From NCBI RefSeq assembly GCF_021365465.1, contig NZ_CP089932.1, forward strand, positions 2,232,001-2,296,000: a DNA stretch of 64,000 nt, given 5' to 3'. Positions 1-6,935 of the stretch are shown here, in pieces. Within the stretch, counting starts at the first letter, position 1, and the number at the start of each line of letters is the position of its first letter. The translations under genes and the position numbers were made by a program. The stretch comes from Erwinia tracheiphila. GTDB taxonomy: Bacteria > Pseudomonadota > Gammaproteobacteria > Enterobacterales > Enterobacteriaceae. Under the pieces are notes generated by a model that searched no databases, was not told where the DNA came from, and was given only the letters and a program-made list of their open reading frames with translations.

Positions 1-472
1 CAGGCGTCCTGAAGCGGGTATCGATGCGTTCCACGCGTTTAAAAATGCGGTTAAGCTGGCCGTGCAGGAATGCGCTGGCTGGGCGCTCCTTCTTTCCGCC
101 CTGTTCCGCGTCATGTTGTTTTTTGCGCAAAAAGCGCAGGCGCTGCATGAGCGGTTCGCGCAGATAATCTGGCATTGCCAGAAGCGCAACCACCTGATTA
201 TTGTCCCTGTCCCGTCTCGCTGCCCGCCTGTCTTCTTCGGTTCTTTTCAGCTCCTTATCACGAATAAGATCGCGTTCGAGGGCGCGATTAATCATGATCT
301 CACAGGCTGAGGGGGGCTGCCCTGCCCGGCGCAACGCCTCGGCCCGTTGATCACTACGGGTGTAGTAGGCTATTTGTCTGGCAAGCTCTGTAATCCGGGG
401 GGCTTTGCCGAAGGTGGACGGATCGGGTGCCGGTCGGGGAGCATTCCAGTACCAGGCGTAAGGTGCGCTCAT
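1..472 (-). CDS. P2-type replication initiator protein A, N-terminal part (runs off window)
   Basis: The minus-strand frame opens with ATG at 472-470 and stays open for 157 codons to the window edge. The N-terminus (SAPYAWYWNAPRPAPDP) resembles the start of phage P2 gpA, which has AYAWNAPRE. Further on, MPDYLREPLMQRLRFLRKK and a segment ending RIFKRVERIDTRF match the RLPYFLRSLF and RRLWPRIERVNQRH segments of gpA. gpA is the rolling-circle initiation endonuclease that nicks the phage origin; its catalytic tyrosines lie beyond the window. The start codon overlaps the stop of the upstream gene by one base (TAATG), as expected in a translationally coupled early operon. Confidence 0.72.
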   Translation of the reverse strand, partial: MSAPYAWYWNAPRPAPDPSTFGKAPRITELARQIAYYTRSDQRAEALRRAGQPPSACEIMINRALERDLIRDKELKRTEEDRRAARRDRDNNQVVALLAMPDYLREPLMQRLRFLRKKQHDAEQGGKKERPASAFLHGQLNRIFKRVERIDTRFRTP

Positions 473-855
473 TACTTCCCGCCCCCGAACTCAGCCCAGG
501 CAACCTGACATGCTTTCAGCAACCGTGCGGACTCGGCGATAAAATCCCCGGCGTCCAGGTGTCCTGATCGCCGGATACTGTGAGCAATGAGATCGGCAAA
601 AAGCGGTCCGGGTGAATGATAGATGGCCAGTGGCCCCTCATTGCGTTCCATCAGGCTGTAAAGCGCCAGTCCGTACTTTTCAGAGATGATCCGGTAGCGG
701 CCATCAATAATGCATTGTCCGCCGATCGTTTCCTGCTGGCTCTCATGATGGTGGGTCAGTAATTTGTGCCAGCTGTCGTGGTAATCCTGAGTGCGAACGG
801 CCAGACGTGGATCACGTCCCCACAACCAGTCAATAAAGGCGTAAAAATCGGTCAT
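472..855 (-). CDS. Hypothetical phage protein upstream of gene A (127 aa)
   Basis: The start is set at the ATG of MTDFYAFIDWLWGRDP because a good ribosome binding site (GGGAGAA) lies just upstream; an upstream in-frame ATG at 891 lacks one. The protein is acidic to neutral, with no membrane segment or motif I recognise. It occupies the position of the small unknown genes just before A in P2-like phages, and its stop overlaps the A start by one base. Function unknown. Confidence 0.6.
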   Translation of the reverse strand: MTDFYAFIDWLWGRDPRLAVRTQDYHDSWHKLLTHHHESQQETIGGQCIIDGRYRIISEKYGLALYSLMERNEGPLAIYHSPGPLFADLIAHSIRRSGHLDAGDFIAESARLLKACQVAWAEFGGGK

Positions 856-927
856 GCGCGATTCTCCCGTTTTACAGGCGTGAGCAGGCACCCCGGTATT
901 GCTGCGGGGTGCGCGTTTGCGGGCGGG

Positions 928-1170
928 TTAAGCTGAAGTGAAGTCTTTGAAGATCGCCTGTATATCGCTGACGTCATCGGCGATATAGCTGAGGGCTGAT
1001 TGCAAATAAAGTGGCATCGGGTCGTAATCCCGTCTGAGTATTTCAGCGGACAGGAAAAACGCCATTGCGCGGGCGCGGTGCAGTTTTCGGTTGATTTCGG
1101 TGGTCTGATGCGTGCGAACGACGTCGCGGGCACTCGGTTTGTTGCAGGTAGAACTATTGCGGGTTGCCAT
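928..1170 (-). CDS. Hypothetical phage protein downstream of C4-type RNA leader (80 aa)
   Basis: The frame begins MATRNSSTCNKPSARD with a CGGAGG ribosome binding site at 1186-1181, ten bases before the ATG. The N-terminal third is basic (RTHQTTEINRKLHRARA); the rest has mixed helical character, and no known domain is recognised. It is the first gene after the C4/CI-like antisense region (1200-1392). In P1 and P4 the equivalent position is held by genes such as icd or the derepression genes, whose translation or transcription the RNA blocks. Regulation by the RNA is inferred from position; the protein itself does not look like Icd. Confidence 0.6.
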   Translation of the reverse strand: MATRNSSTCNKPSARDVVRTHQTTEINRKLHRARAMAFFLSAEILRRDYDPMPLYLQSALSYIADDVSDIQAIFKDFTSA

Positions 1171-1199
1171 GATTGGGCATCCTCCGTGCTGAGAGTTAA

Positions 1200-1392
1200 A
1201 AACTCACCACGAGAGTTGCTACGCTCAAGGGTGGTGAGGCGTACAGGGGTAGCAATACCGGTCAGCACAGAACCCGGCCCAGCCGAAGCTGGCCCTGCAC
1301 GCCCCACCATAATGCTGATGTGGCCGTGCTTCGCACACAAAAAAACCGCGTTAGCGCGGTTGTGCGCTGTACTGATTACCGGGTTGCTACAC
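1200..1392 (-). ncRNA. C4/CI-type antisense RNA leader (phage immunity RNA)
   Basis: Read on the minus strand, the leader of the 80-aa gene has the layout of P1 C4 and P4 CI RNAs. TTGCTAC (1255-1249) and CTCACCAC (1238-1231) in the RNA body are repeated downstream as their complements GTAGCAA (1222-1216) and GTGGTGAG (1210-1203), just before the ribosome binding site. A further GTAGCAA copy lies upstream (1390-1384), like seqA of P4. The body contains GGTGGGGCGTGCAGGG and a GCC..GGC hairpin, which I remember as typical of the C4 family. Pairing is expected to hide the leader and shut down downstream expression. The exact ends of the processed RNA cannot be read from sequence. Confidence 0.68.
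1344..1361 (-). terminator. Intrinsic terminator inside the C4-type leader
   Basis: On the minus strand AACCGCG-CTAA-CGCGGTT is followed by further T residues, a perfect 7-bp stem with a U run. It lies between the upstream GTAGCAA copy and the RNA body. In P4 immunity, premature termination in the leader is the output of CI RNA pairing, so this may be the regulated terminator. Confidence 0.6.
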
Positions 1393-1501
1393 CCGGCAGC
1401 CGATTTTGCGGCTGCACGGGGAATATAGCCTCCGGTAATCAGAATATGCAAGGTTTTTTTGTGGGCGCTGCTGCGGGGGAGCATTCGACTGAATCCCGTC
1501 A

Positions 1502-1708
1502 TCATCCCGCAACCTGTTCGCCAAAGATAACGTATGGAAGCTCCCCATCCTGTTCGTCAGTGATCTGACGCACCCGGATGATTGCCCCCGGCTTGATGCC
1601 ACATGCCTCTCTGGCACTGCCACAGATTATCGAGTCGCCGATATGGACATGCGCATCAGGGATGAACGTCTGATGGCGGGCGACCATTTCTTTGCGAGAT
1701 TCACTCAT
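1502..1708 (-). CDS. Hypothetical phage protein (68 aa)
   Basis: A small protein beginning MSESRKEMVARHQTFIP and ending VIFGEQVAG, with no motif I recognise. Its start overlaps the stop of the Dam-type methylase (ATGA), implying translational coupling in the early operon. The 3' end lies about 110 bases before the C4-type leader. Function unknown. Confidence 0.6.
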   Translation of the reverse strand: MSESRKEMVARHQTFIPDAHVHIGDSIICGSAREACGIKPGAIIRVRQITDEQDGELPYVIFGEQVAG

Positions 1709-2547
1709 ACCTGACTCTCCGCGTGGGTGCCCAGAGTGCCGATCACCTCTCTGGCCCTCTGGCGGTTACTGGCGTCAGTGCTGACGGAACGCTGCACGCT
1801 GATTTCGTGCATCCTGAACGACTGGTAAATCTCGCGGGTGGTTTCGGTGTCACTGTTGGAAATGACAACCGGCGCGCCATATTTGCGGTTAACCTCCAGC
1901 AGCTCCGCCACTAACTGGCGGTGGTGCTTCCCGGTGAATGGCTCGGTGTGGTATTGAGTGAAACTGGCGGTTTCGCTGACAGGCAGGTACGGCGGATCGC
2001 AGTAGATGGCTTCATCCGTTCCAGCCATCACTTTGAGGGTGTTTTGAAACGAGCTGCACAGGAAAATGGCTTTGGTGTCGTTGGCCTTCTCGGCAAACTG
2101 GCGGATCTCCGTTTCCGGGAAGTAAGGCGCGGTTTTGTGCTGACCAAAGGGTACGTTATAGCCACCACGCTGGTTATAACGCACCACGCCGTTGTAACCG
2201 TGTCGATTGAGATAGAGAAACAGCGCAGCCCTGTAAACATCAGGCAACCCCTTCACGCTGTTGAATATGTGACGGTTGCGCAAATAAGCTTCCTTTGAAT
2301 TCCCCTCAGCGAACAGCTGACGCGCCATACCAGTCAGCAGATCGGGGTTACCCTTAACCTCGCGATAAAGGCGGATCAGATCCGGGTTGATATCGGCGAG
2401 GATATAGCGGCGATAATCGGTATTGAGGAACACTGACGCGCCGCCCACAAAAGGCTCAACGAGGCAATTGGCCTTTGGAAGGTATGGCAGTAATTCAGGT
2501 ATAACGCGGGTTTTTCCTCCCGGCCATTTGAGAAGGGAGCGGATCAT
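1705..2547 (-). CDS. Phage DNA adenine methylase, Dam type
   Basis: About 280 residues starting MIRSLLKWPGGKTRV; a longer frame starts at 2619, but this ATG matches Dam-family N-termini (KWxGGK). The SAM-binding motif FVGGASVF (about residues 32-39) and the catalytic motif DPPYLP (about residue 180) place it in the gamma N6-adenine methyltransferases, probably GATC-specific like Dam. P2-like phages often carry dam in the early operon, where it may protect phage DNA or alter host expression. ATGA overlaps couple it to the exonuclease upstream and to the 68-aa gene downstream. It looks intact. Confidence 0.88.
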   Translation of the reverse strand: MIRSLLKWPGGKTRVIPELLPYLPKANCLVEPFVGGASVFLNTDYRRYILADINPDLIRLYREVKGNPDLLTGMARQLFAEGNSKEAYLRNRHIFNSVKGLPDVYRAALFLYLNRHGYNGVVRYNQRGGYNVPFGQHKTAPYFPETEIRQFAEKANDTKAIFLCSSFQNTLKVMAGTDEAIYCDPPYLPVSETASFTQYHTEPFTGKHHRQLVAELLEVNRKYGAPVVISNSDTETTREIYQSFRMHEISVQRSVSTDASNRQRAREVIGTLGTHAESQV

Positions 2548-3116
2548 AATGCCGCCCCCGTAGCGCCTTTGGCTGCGAGGCTTTTCAGGTTGTCTGAGAG
2601 CTGGGCGATCTGATTCCACACATCAGCGGCAGCGTTATGTTTTTCAGGGTCAACAAGCCGATTTGAGGCATACCCACAGACAGTAAGCGTAACCTCTTCA
2701 ACCGTTCTGACATCGCGGACATTCCAGAAATTCCAGACCGGTTTTAACTCTACAGCGCGCATTGCGTTATAGATAATCGGCATATCGTAATCAGTACCGC
2801 GCGCCCAGACTTTCACGCTCGCCTGATCACAATTTCTCAGGATAAACCTATTTAATTCACTGAGAGCTACAGGGAGGGAGCCAGCCCCTTCTTTCGTTAC
2901 CTCCGCTCGTACTTCTCCCGACTGCTTAAACCACCATCTGATTGTTTCAGCACCCAACGTTCCGCCGAATGCTTCACTGCTTTCAATAGCAATAGCCCGG
3001 TACATTGAGGCGAAAACCTTACCTGACATAGGATCAAAGATTGCCGCAGCTACAGACGCAATAGCGGCAGTTGGCTTGTTATCCATGGCTTCAATATCAA
3101 TCATTACGTGTTTCAT
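2544..3116 (-). CDS. Phage 3'-5' exonuclease, DEDD type (Rv2179c-like)
   Basis: 190 residues. The N-terminus MKHVMIDIEAM supplies the first acidic pair (D-x-E), WARGTDYDMPII the third aspartate, and KHNAAADVWNQ the His and Asp of a DEDDh-like exonuclease fold. Such proteins are common in phage early regions and are often annotated as exodeoxyribonuclease or 3'-5' exoribonuclease. The nucleic acid substrate cannot be told from sequence. Its stop overlaps the dam start (TTATGA). Confidence 0.8.
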   Translation of the reverse strand: MKHVMIDIEAMDNKPTAAIASVAAAIFDPMSGKVFASMYRAIAIESSEAFGGTLGAETIRWWFKQSGEVRAEVTKEGAGSLPVALSELNRFILRNCDQASVKVWARGTDYDMPIIYNAMRAVELKPVWNFWNVRDVRTVEEVTLTVCGYASNRLVDPEKHNAAADVWNQIAQLSDNLKSLAAKGATGAAL

Positions 3117-3185
3117 CTTGCTTTCCTCGGGGTGCAGGAAGCCCGGCGCGATGATGCGCCTGACTGCCGGTTAATCATTCAGTGG

Positions 3186-3578
3186 TTAATTCGCTGCGCC
3201 GTCCGGTGCGGGTGGTGGTGATCCGCGTGACGCCTGAATTTCAGGGCGCGGCGCAGCATGATCGAGAAACTCCCACGGCAACGCCGCAGCCAGCTCCGCC
3301 AGGCGCTTGATGCCCAGCATCAAAGATCCGCGTTCCTGCTCACTCAAATCGTCAAAGTCTGCTCTCAGGCGTTCCCGCGTCAGCTGCGGCAATCCCTGAA
3401 ACCGCGCAGCAGCTTCGTTAGCAAGAATAAAAATAACCTCACGCTGGTCTTCTCCCAGCAGGTCATAACGATTGGCTGTTTTGCAGGTGCGGGAGACCTT
3501 AAGCTCCGACTGCAAACGGGCGCACTGTTCAAGAAATATCTGACGGCCCGATAACGTTTTATCCTGTCCGGTACGCAT
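3186..3578 (-). CDS. Hypothetical phage protein (130 aa)
   Basis: The start is placed at MRTGQDKTLSGRQIF. The upstream extension to 3668 is less likely because it would run through the 3600-3660 spacer. The protein is mainly helical, with QIFLEQCARLQSEL, a run rich in Glu and Arg (LTRERLRADFDDLSEQER), and a proline-rich C-terminus. No domain is recognised. It is followed by the exonuclease after about 70 bases, so it likely belongs to the same early transcript. Confidence 0.6.
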   Translation of the reverse strand: MRTGQDKTLSGRQIFLEQCARLQSELKVSRTCKTANRYDLLGEDQREVIFILANEAAARFQGLPQLTRERLRADFDDLSEQERGSLMLGIKRLAELAAALPWEFLDHAAPRPEIQASRGSPPPAPDGAAN

Positions 3579-3744
3579 GGTTTTACCTCCATCACTGCTG
3601 CTTATCCGGGGCACAACTCGTAAGTAGTGCCCCGGATAAGTGCCGGGTTTTAACCATTCCCGGCGCATGGTTTTGTGGTAATTTCGTTATGCCGCCTTCG
3701 ACCAGGAAGTGAGCGGCATAACTACCCACCAACAAGGAGAATTC

Positions 3745-3987
3745 ATGTCACAAAACGAGACTGTTCCAATCCTCATTCCCGGTGAAATTTAGTGCTACAT
3801 AGCCAATCACCTGGCATGTCTTCGTTTTCATTACCGCCTTCCTGACGGTGAGGTCATCCCTCAGGCTGATAAGCTCTTTACGGGTCTCACTCCAGAACAA
3901 GCCATAGATGCCATTGCTTTTCTGAAGAGCTATGTAGAAAAGATGGCCGCTATTGGCGCTTCTGAAACTGGCAAATCCCGCCACTAG
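3745..3987 (+). pseudogene. Small phage gene with internal amber stop, tentatively BssS-like
   Basis: A plus-strand frame begins at ATG 3745 behind an excellent ribosome binding site (AAGGAGAATTC) but meets TAG at codon 16 (3790-3792). Reading through gives 80 codons containing LRFHYRLP and FTGLTPEQAIDAIAFL. This resembles the layout of BssS-type biofilm regulators (LRLHYQTP, then a helical C-terminus), although similarity is low. It is the only plus-strand gene in the early region before the repressor and would be expressed independently in a lysogen. It could be a true nonsense mutation or a sequencing error. Confidence 0.5.
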
Positions 3988-4087
3988 TCACGATAAAACC
4001 GGCAACAGATCCGCTGTCGTAATATCTCTTTCTCAGGCCGCATAACTTCGCGGCCTCTTTTATCTTGTTTTTAAGTTTTCTTTTCAT
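3950..4087 (-). CDS. Small basic ORF (45 aa) with strong ribosome binding site
   Basis: ATG at 4087-4085 follows AAGGAGG at a spacing of about six bases. The product starts MKRKLKNKIKEAAKLCGL, is strongly basic, and ends QFQKRQ. It overlaps the 3' end of the plus-strand BssS-like gene by 38 bases, so the two are convergent. No family is recognised; the ribosome binding site is the main support. The stretch between this ORF and 4,322 contains no other gene I can support. Confidence 0.4.
   Translation of the reverse strand: MKRKLKNKIKEAAKLCGLRKRYYDSGSVAGFIVTSGGICQFQKRQ
4036..4055 (+). terminator. Terminator after the BssS-like gene
   Basis: GGCCGC-ATAACTTC-GCGGCC followed by TCTTTTATCTT forms a 6-bp G+C-rich stem with a T-rich tail on the plus strand, about 50 bases after the plus-strand gene. 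It also lies within the minus-strand 45-aa ORF, which slightly weakens that ORF. Confidence 0.6.
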
Positions 4088-4321
4088 TGCTGGCCTCCTT
4101 CAGAGGGGTTTCGGCGCAGGTCTTCGATAATTAGCTGACTTTTAGGTTATGCAAGGCGGGGTACGTCGATTTATCAGTCATAGCTACCTCAACTTTGCGG
4201 GTGTAATTAAAAATTCTTGTTTTTTTCACACATTCCACGACTTCAATTAGTTCTGGCTATTAAAGGAATGGCATCGTCTAAATACGTATAAATGCCGGTG
4301 CGGCCTTTGCTTCCTTGCGTT

Positions 4322-4561
4322 TCATGACGCCATATCCGCTATTGCCGGGGATGGCACCTCACCATTCATTACGGAATTGACAAATGGACGAAGCACGATC
4401 AATGCTTCATCGTCATTCGTGAAAAAGGCCGCGCCGTAGAGATGCTGAAGACCACTAACCAACACACCGTAATGTGATTCGCGCCCTTGGGGATTATTTT
4501 CAAAATTAAAATAATAGTCCTGAAGTAATTTATTTATCTGTTCTGCGTAGAAGCTTTTCAT
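4322..4561 (-). CDS. Hypothetical phage protein (79 aa)
   Basis: Begins MKSFYAEQINKLLQDYYFNFE, preceded by AGGAGGC about 13 bases upstream of the ATG. The mid-region HYGVLVSGLQHLYGAAFF is hydrophobic but not clearly a membrane helix. No known domain. It follows the Cox-like gene and two small ORFs in the early operon. Confidence 0.55.
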   Translation of the reverse strand: MKSFYAEQINKLLQDYYFNFENNPQGRESHYGVLVSGLQHLYGAAFFTNDDEALIVLRPFVNSVMNGEVPSPAIADMAS

Positions 4562-4712
4562 TTTCCATGCCTCCTGATTTGAATTTATTTTTCAGATTAA
4601 CGTGGTGGCAATGGTCACGAATTATTGCCTGTGCGGATGTTAAAAATACCCAGGAAAAAACCAGCAGCCAGAAAGCCAGTAGTAAATCATCAAAAAGAAA
4701 TGAGTCGTCCAT
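4530..4712 (-). CDS. Possible small membrane protein (60 aa)
   Basis: The N-terminal half (DDLLLAFWLLVFSWVFLTSA, about residues 8-27) is one hydrophobic span followed by a basic, histidine-containing tail, suggesting a single-pass inner-membrane protein. It overlaps the ends of both neighbouring ORFs. The ribosome binding site is weak (AGGATT). Small membrane proteins in early phage operons are often involved in superinfection exclusion, but nothing here shows that. Confidence 0.4.
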   Translation of the reverse strand: MDDSFLFDDLLLAFWLLVFSWVFLTSAQAIIRDHCHHVNLKNKFKSGGMENEKLLRRTDK

Positions 4713-4947
4713 GTTTTATAATCCTGCGCACGGTATTACGGGCTTCAGACAGCGAAAAGTCACGCCCATAATAGTTATTGCTGTTTTCAGCATACTTTGT
4801 GATTAAATAAGCGCCGCGATTGTTCAGTGCGTTTCGTGGCGATTTTCGGATCGTGAAACCGGAACAGATATAAATATTCCTGCTGACCTGAATTACACCC
4901 GGAATAATTTCCGCAAACTTATCCGGATGCGCCATTAAATGTTTCAT
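4690..4947 (-). CDS. Hypothetical phage protein (85 aa)
   Basis: Starts MKHLMAHPDKFAEIIPGVIQ and overlaps the stop of the Cox-like gene (ATGA), indicating coupling. The middle (RNIYICSGFTIRKSPRNALNN) and basic C-terminus (SLSEARNTVRRIIKHGR) show no known motif. It is the second gene of the early operon, where P2 and 186 relatives carry small replication or anti-host genes. Function unknown. Confidence 0.55.
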   Translation of the reverse strand: MKHLMAHPDKFAEIIPGVIQVSRNIYICSGFTIRKSPRNALNNRGAYLITKYAENSNNYYGRDFSLSEARNTVRRIIKHGRLISF

Positions 4948-5375
4948 GCTGGTGACCTTCCGTTTACCGTGCGACCTGACTTAATTGAACTACGGCGGTA
5001 GGTTGCTTTATCACGCATGAGGCGATCTATGTGATAGCGCTCGTCGGCGGTGATGATGGCGCGGCAGTGGCGCAAAGCGTCTAAATATTCCTGCATCATG
5101 ATGAAGCGCTTAGGGCGCTTTGAACCTGGCATCCCTTCGCGATGAACGGGAATCTGATTTCTGTCCATAAGGTGTTGCACCGATTTAAGGGTGCGACCAG
5201 TGACATAAGCGAACTCCTCCGCACTAACAAAAATCTGATTTGCAAGCTCGTCTGTTGGCATATCCCGCAGCTTCGCGGCCTGCTTTGCGGTCATCCTGCA
5301 AACTCGCAATGCACGTCCTGTATCAACAGGGAATTGCCTTGCATATTGTGTGTCAATTTCGCTGATGTTTTTCAT
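4944..5375 (-). CDS. Cox/CII-like early regulator (excisionase-type HTH)
   Basis: 143 residues, transcribed divergently from the repressor as cox is in P2. Residues about 49-80 (FVSAEEFAYVTGRTLKSVQ, then HLMDRNQIPVHREG) form a MerR/excisionase-like helix-turn-helix with wing, similar in layout to P2 Cox (YQEFAKLIGKSTGAVRRMIDKGKLPV). Cox proteins shut off the repressor promoter and assist excision with integrase. The basic C-terminus is longer than in P2 Cox, so a CII-type role as in phage 186 is possible. No strong ribosome binding site is seen before this ATG. Confidence 0.6.
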   Translation of the reverse strand: MKNISEIDTQYARQFPVDTGRALRVCRMTAKQAAKLRDMPTDELANQIFVSAEEFAYVTGRTLKSVQHLMDRNQIPVHREGMPGSKRPKRFIMMQEYLDALRHCRAIITADERYHIDRLMRDKATYRRSSIKSGRTVNGRSPA

Positions 5376-5479
5376 TGTGCTAAAATCCCTAGTTGAACCC
5401 CAATGGGGTTTATTTGGTTCAGAGTTAGCTTTGCTTGCTCTGGTTTGATTTCATTATAATATATGGAGAAGTTGAACAT
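5376..5479 (+). promoter_or_regulatory. Lysis-lysogeny switch region between Cox-like and C genes
   Basis: A rightward promoter has TTGCTT at 5431-5436 and a perfect TATAAT at 5455-5460, spacing 18. A GGAG ribosome binding site lies before the repressor ATG at 5480. The palindrome AACCCC-AAT-GGGGTT (about 5396-5410) sits toward the divergent early gene and is a candidate repressor or Cox operator. Function is inferred from position between two divergent regulators. Confidence 0.6.
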
Positions 5480-5761
5480 ATGTCAATAACACAAGGTGAG
5501 AAATTAAGATTAATCAGGTTTTCTGAACAACTAAACAAGAAGGAACTATCTGATTTAGTTGATATTAATTACACCACTTATCATGGGTATGAGAATGATA
5601 AATCCAGAATGACTTTAGATTCGGCGGTAAAAATTTTTGGGCACCCCCGTTTTAGCAAGTATCAAGACTGGTTTTTATATGACCGAACAGATCCTGCGAA
5701 GGGGCAAATTGCTCCGGCTCTCGCACACTCTATGCAAGACGAAACAACCTCACCCCGTTAA
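5480..5761 (+). CDS. P2-type C repressor
   Basis: 93 residues starting MSITQGEKLRLIRFSEQL, chosen over an upstream ATG at 5435 because the GGAG site precedes it. The N-terminus is an XRE-type helix-turn-helix (NKKELSDLVDINYTTYHGYE), followed by a short dimerisation part ending in a polar tail. Size and place beside the integrase match P2-family C repressors (about 99 residues), which bind operators in the early promoter to keep lysogeny. It lacks the LexA/S24 cleavage domain of lambda CI, so it should not be RecA-inducible. Confidence 0.82.
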   Translation: MSITQGEKLRLIRFSEQLNKKELSDLVDINYTTYHGYENDKSRMTLDSAVKIFGHPRFSKYQDWFLYDRTDPAKGQIAPALAHSMQDETTSPR

Positions 5762-5845
5762 GGAGGGAGAACTGGCTAGATATTTATTACCTTTGGGCTG
5801 AAGAACTGAGGGTAAGAGTTGCGCAGTACATCGGAGGGTTATCTT

Positions 5846-6865
5846 ATGTCAATTAAGAAACTCGAAGATGGTCGCTTTGAAGTGGATGTAAGACCGCGGG
5901 GCCGCAATGGAAAGCGTATCCGTAAAAAGTTTGACCGTAAAGCTGATGCACATTGCTATGAACGCAGCATCATTGCCAGGTACCAGAACAATGATTATCT
6001 CAACCGGCCAGCGGATAAGCGTCGCCTGAGTGAGTTCATTGAAACCTGGTGGATGTTGCTGGGCCGGAATCTGCCCTATGCAAAGTACAGGCTGAGTACT
6101 GTCAATGGAATCTGTCGGGACATGAACGACCCCATGATGTACCAGATTGACTCCAGATGTTTAATCGACTATCGGTGCTTGCGCCTGGAGAACGGGATCA
6201 AAGCATCGACTATCAATCACGATCTGTTTGCGTTAAGCGGCATTTTTAAAGCAATGGGGGCGATTGATGAGTTCTATGGGGAAAACCATGTTGCCACGCT
6301 GGCACCACTCCGGGAAGTAAAATCCGAAATGTCATACCTTACTGAGAACGAGATTAACACTCTTCTTGGCTCAGTAAAGGGTGATTATTACAGGATAGCC
6401 GTTCTTTGTTTAGCGACAGGGGCGCGATGGGGGGAGGCTTACGGACTCAAGGCAGAACATATCATCCACAACAACGTTATGTTTCCTCATACCAAAAACG
6501 GGAAAAAGCGCGTTGTTCCAGTCTCGCAGGAGGTGGCTGATATTGTTAAAACGCACGAGTCAGGGCGGTTGTTCAAAGTCAGTTACAGCCGTTTTCGCAA
6601 AATGATGAAGGCTGCGAAACCTAATCTGCCAAAGGGACAGGCGGCCCATGCACTACGGCATACCTTTGCCACTCACTTTATGATGAAGGGCGGGAACATC
6701 ATAACCCTGCAAAGAATACTTGGTCATGCAGACGTATCGCAGACCATGACCTATGCACATTTTTCCCCGGACTATTTAGCAGATGCGGTAAGCTTTAACC
6801 CGTTATCTGAAGTGTCCACATTGCGACCACAGTTATCAGGTCAAAAGGGGGTAAGTGGGGGGTAA
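5846..6865 (+). CDS. int: P2-type site-specific integrase
   Basis: 339 residues starting MSIKKLEDGRFEVDVRP, almost the same as the P2 Int start (MAIKKLDDGRYEVDIRP). Catalytic residues of the tyrosine recombinases are present: Arg in GARWGEA, His-x-x-Arg in HALRHTFATH, His in LGHADVSQTM, and Tyr in MTYAHFSP. It appears intact and ends about 40 bases before the host gene nudL resumes, as expected since attP lies next to int in P2 phages. It integrates and, with Cox, excises the phage. Confidence 0.92.
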   Translation: MSIKKLEDGRFEVDVRPRGRNGKRIRKKFDRKADAHCYERSIIARYQNNDYLNRPADKRRLSEFIETWWMLLGRNLPYAKYRLSTVNGICRDMNDPMMYQIDSRCLIDYRCLRLENGIKASTINHDLFALSGIFKAMGAIDEFYGENHVATLAPLREVKSEMSYLTENEINTLLGSVKGDYYRIAVLCLATGARWGEAYGLKAEHIIHNNVMFPHTKNGKKRVVPVSQEVADIVKTHESGRLFKVSYSRFRKMMKAAKPNLPKGQAAHALRHTFATHFMMKGGNIITLQRILGHADVSQTMTYAHFSPDYLADAVSFNPLSEVSTLRPQLSGQKGVSGG

Positions 6866-6888
6866 TGGGGTTATAACTTATTGATTTA

Positions 6889-6935
6889 CCGTAGTCACTT
6901 AGGTGGCTACGGGGTTACTAATCCCACCCGTAAGG
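6889..6935. other. Prophage-chromosome junction (attachment site) in the 3' half of nudL
   Basis: Similarity of the minus-strand frame to NudL runs through FEMPL, then stops at about 6931 and is replaced by a short phage-derived tail ending in TAG (6909-6907). Beside it, 6889-6912 is a near-perfect hairpin (CCGTAGTCAC-TTAG-GTGGCTACGG, one mismatch) that may belong to attP or terminate int. The core cannot be delimited without the other att site, which lies outside the window. Confidence 0.6.

Noticed and set aside
1000..1428. 142-codon plus-strand frame
   Set aside because: Antisense to the 80-aa gene and the RNA leader, with no ribosome binding site or homology.
852..1505. 217-codon minus-strand frame with Icd-like leader similarity
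   Set aside because: It runs through the C4-type RNA and the terminator and overlaps two better-supported genes out of frame. Its similarity to annotated Icd-like proteins comes from the RNA region being translated.
3748..3984. 78-codon minus-strand frame opposite the BssS-like gene
   Set aside because: Exact shadow of the plus-strand frame, which has the strong ribosome binding site; no homology.
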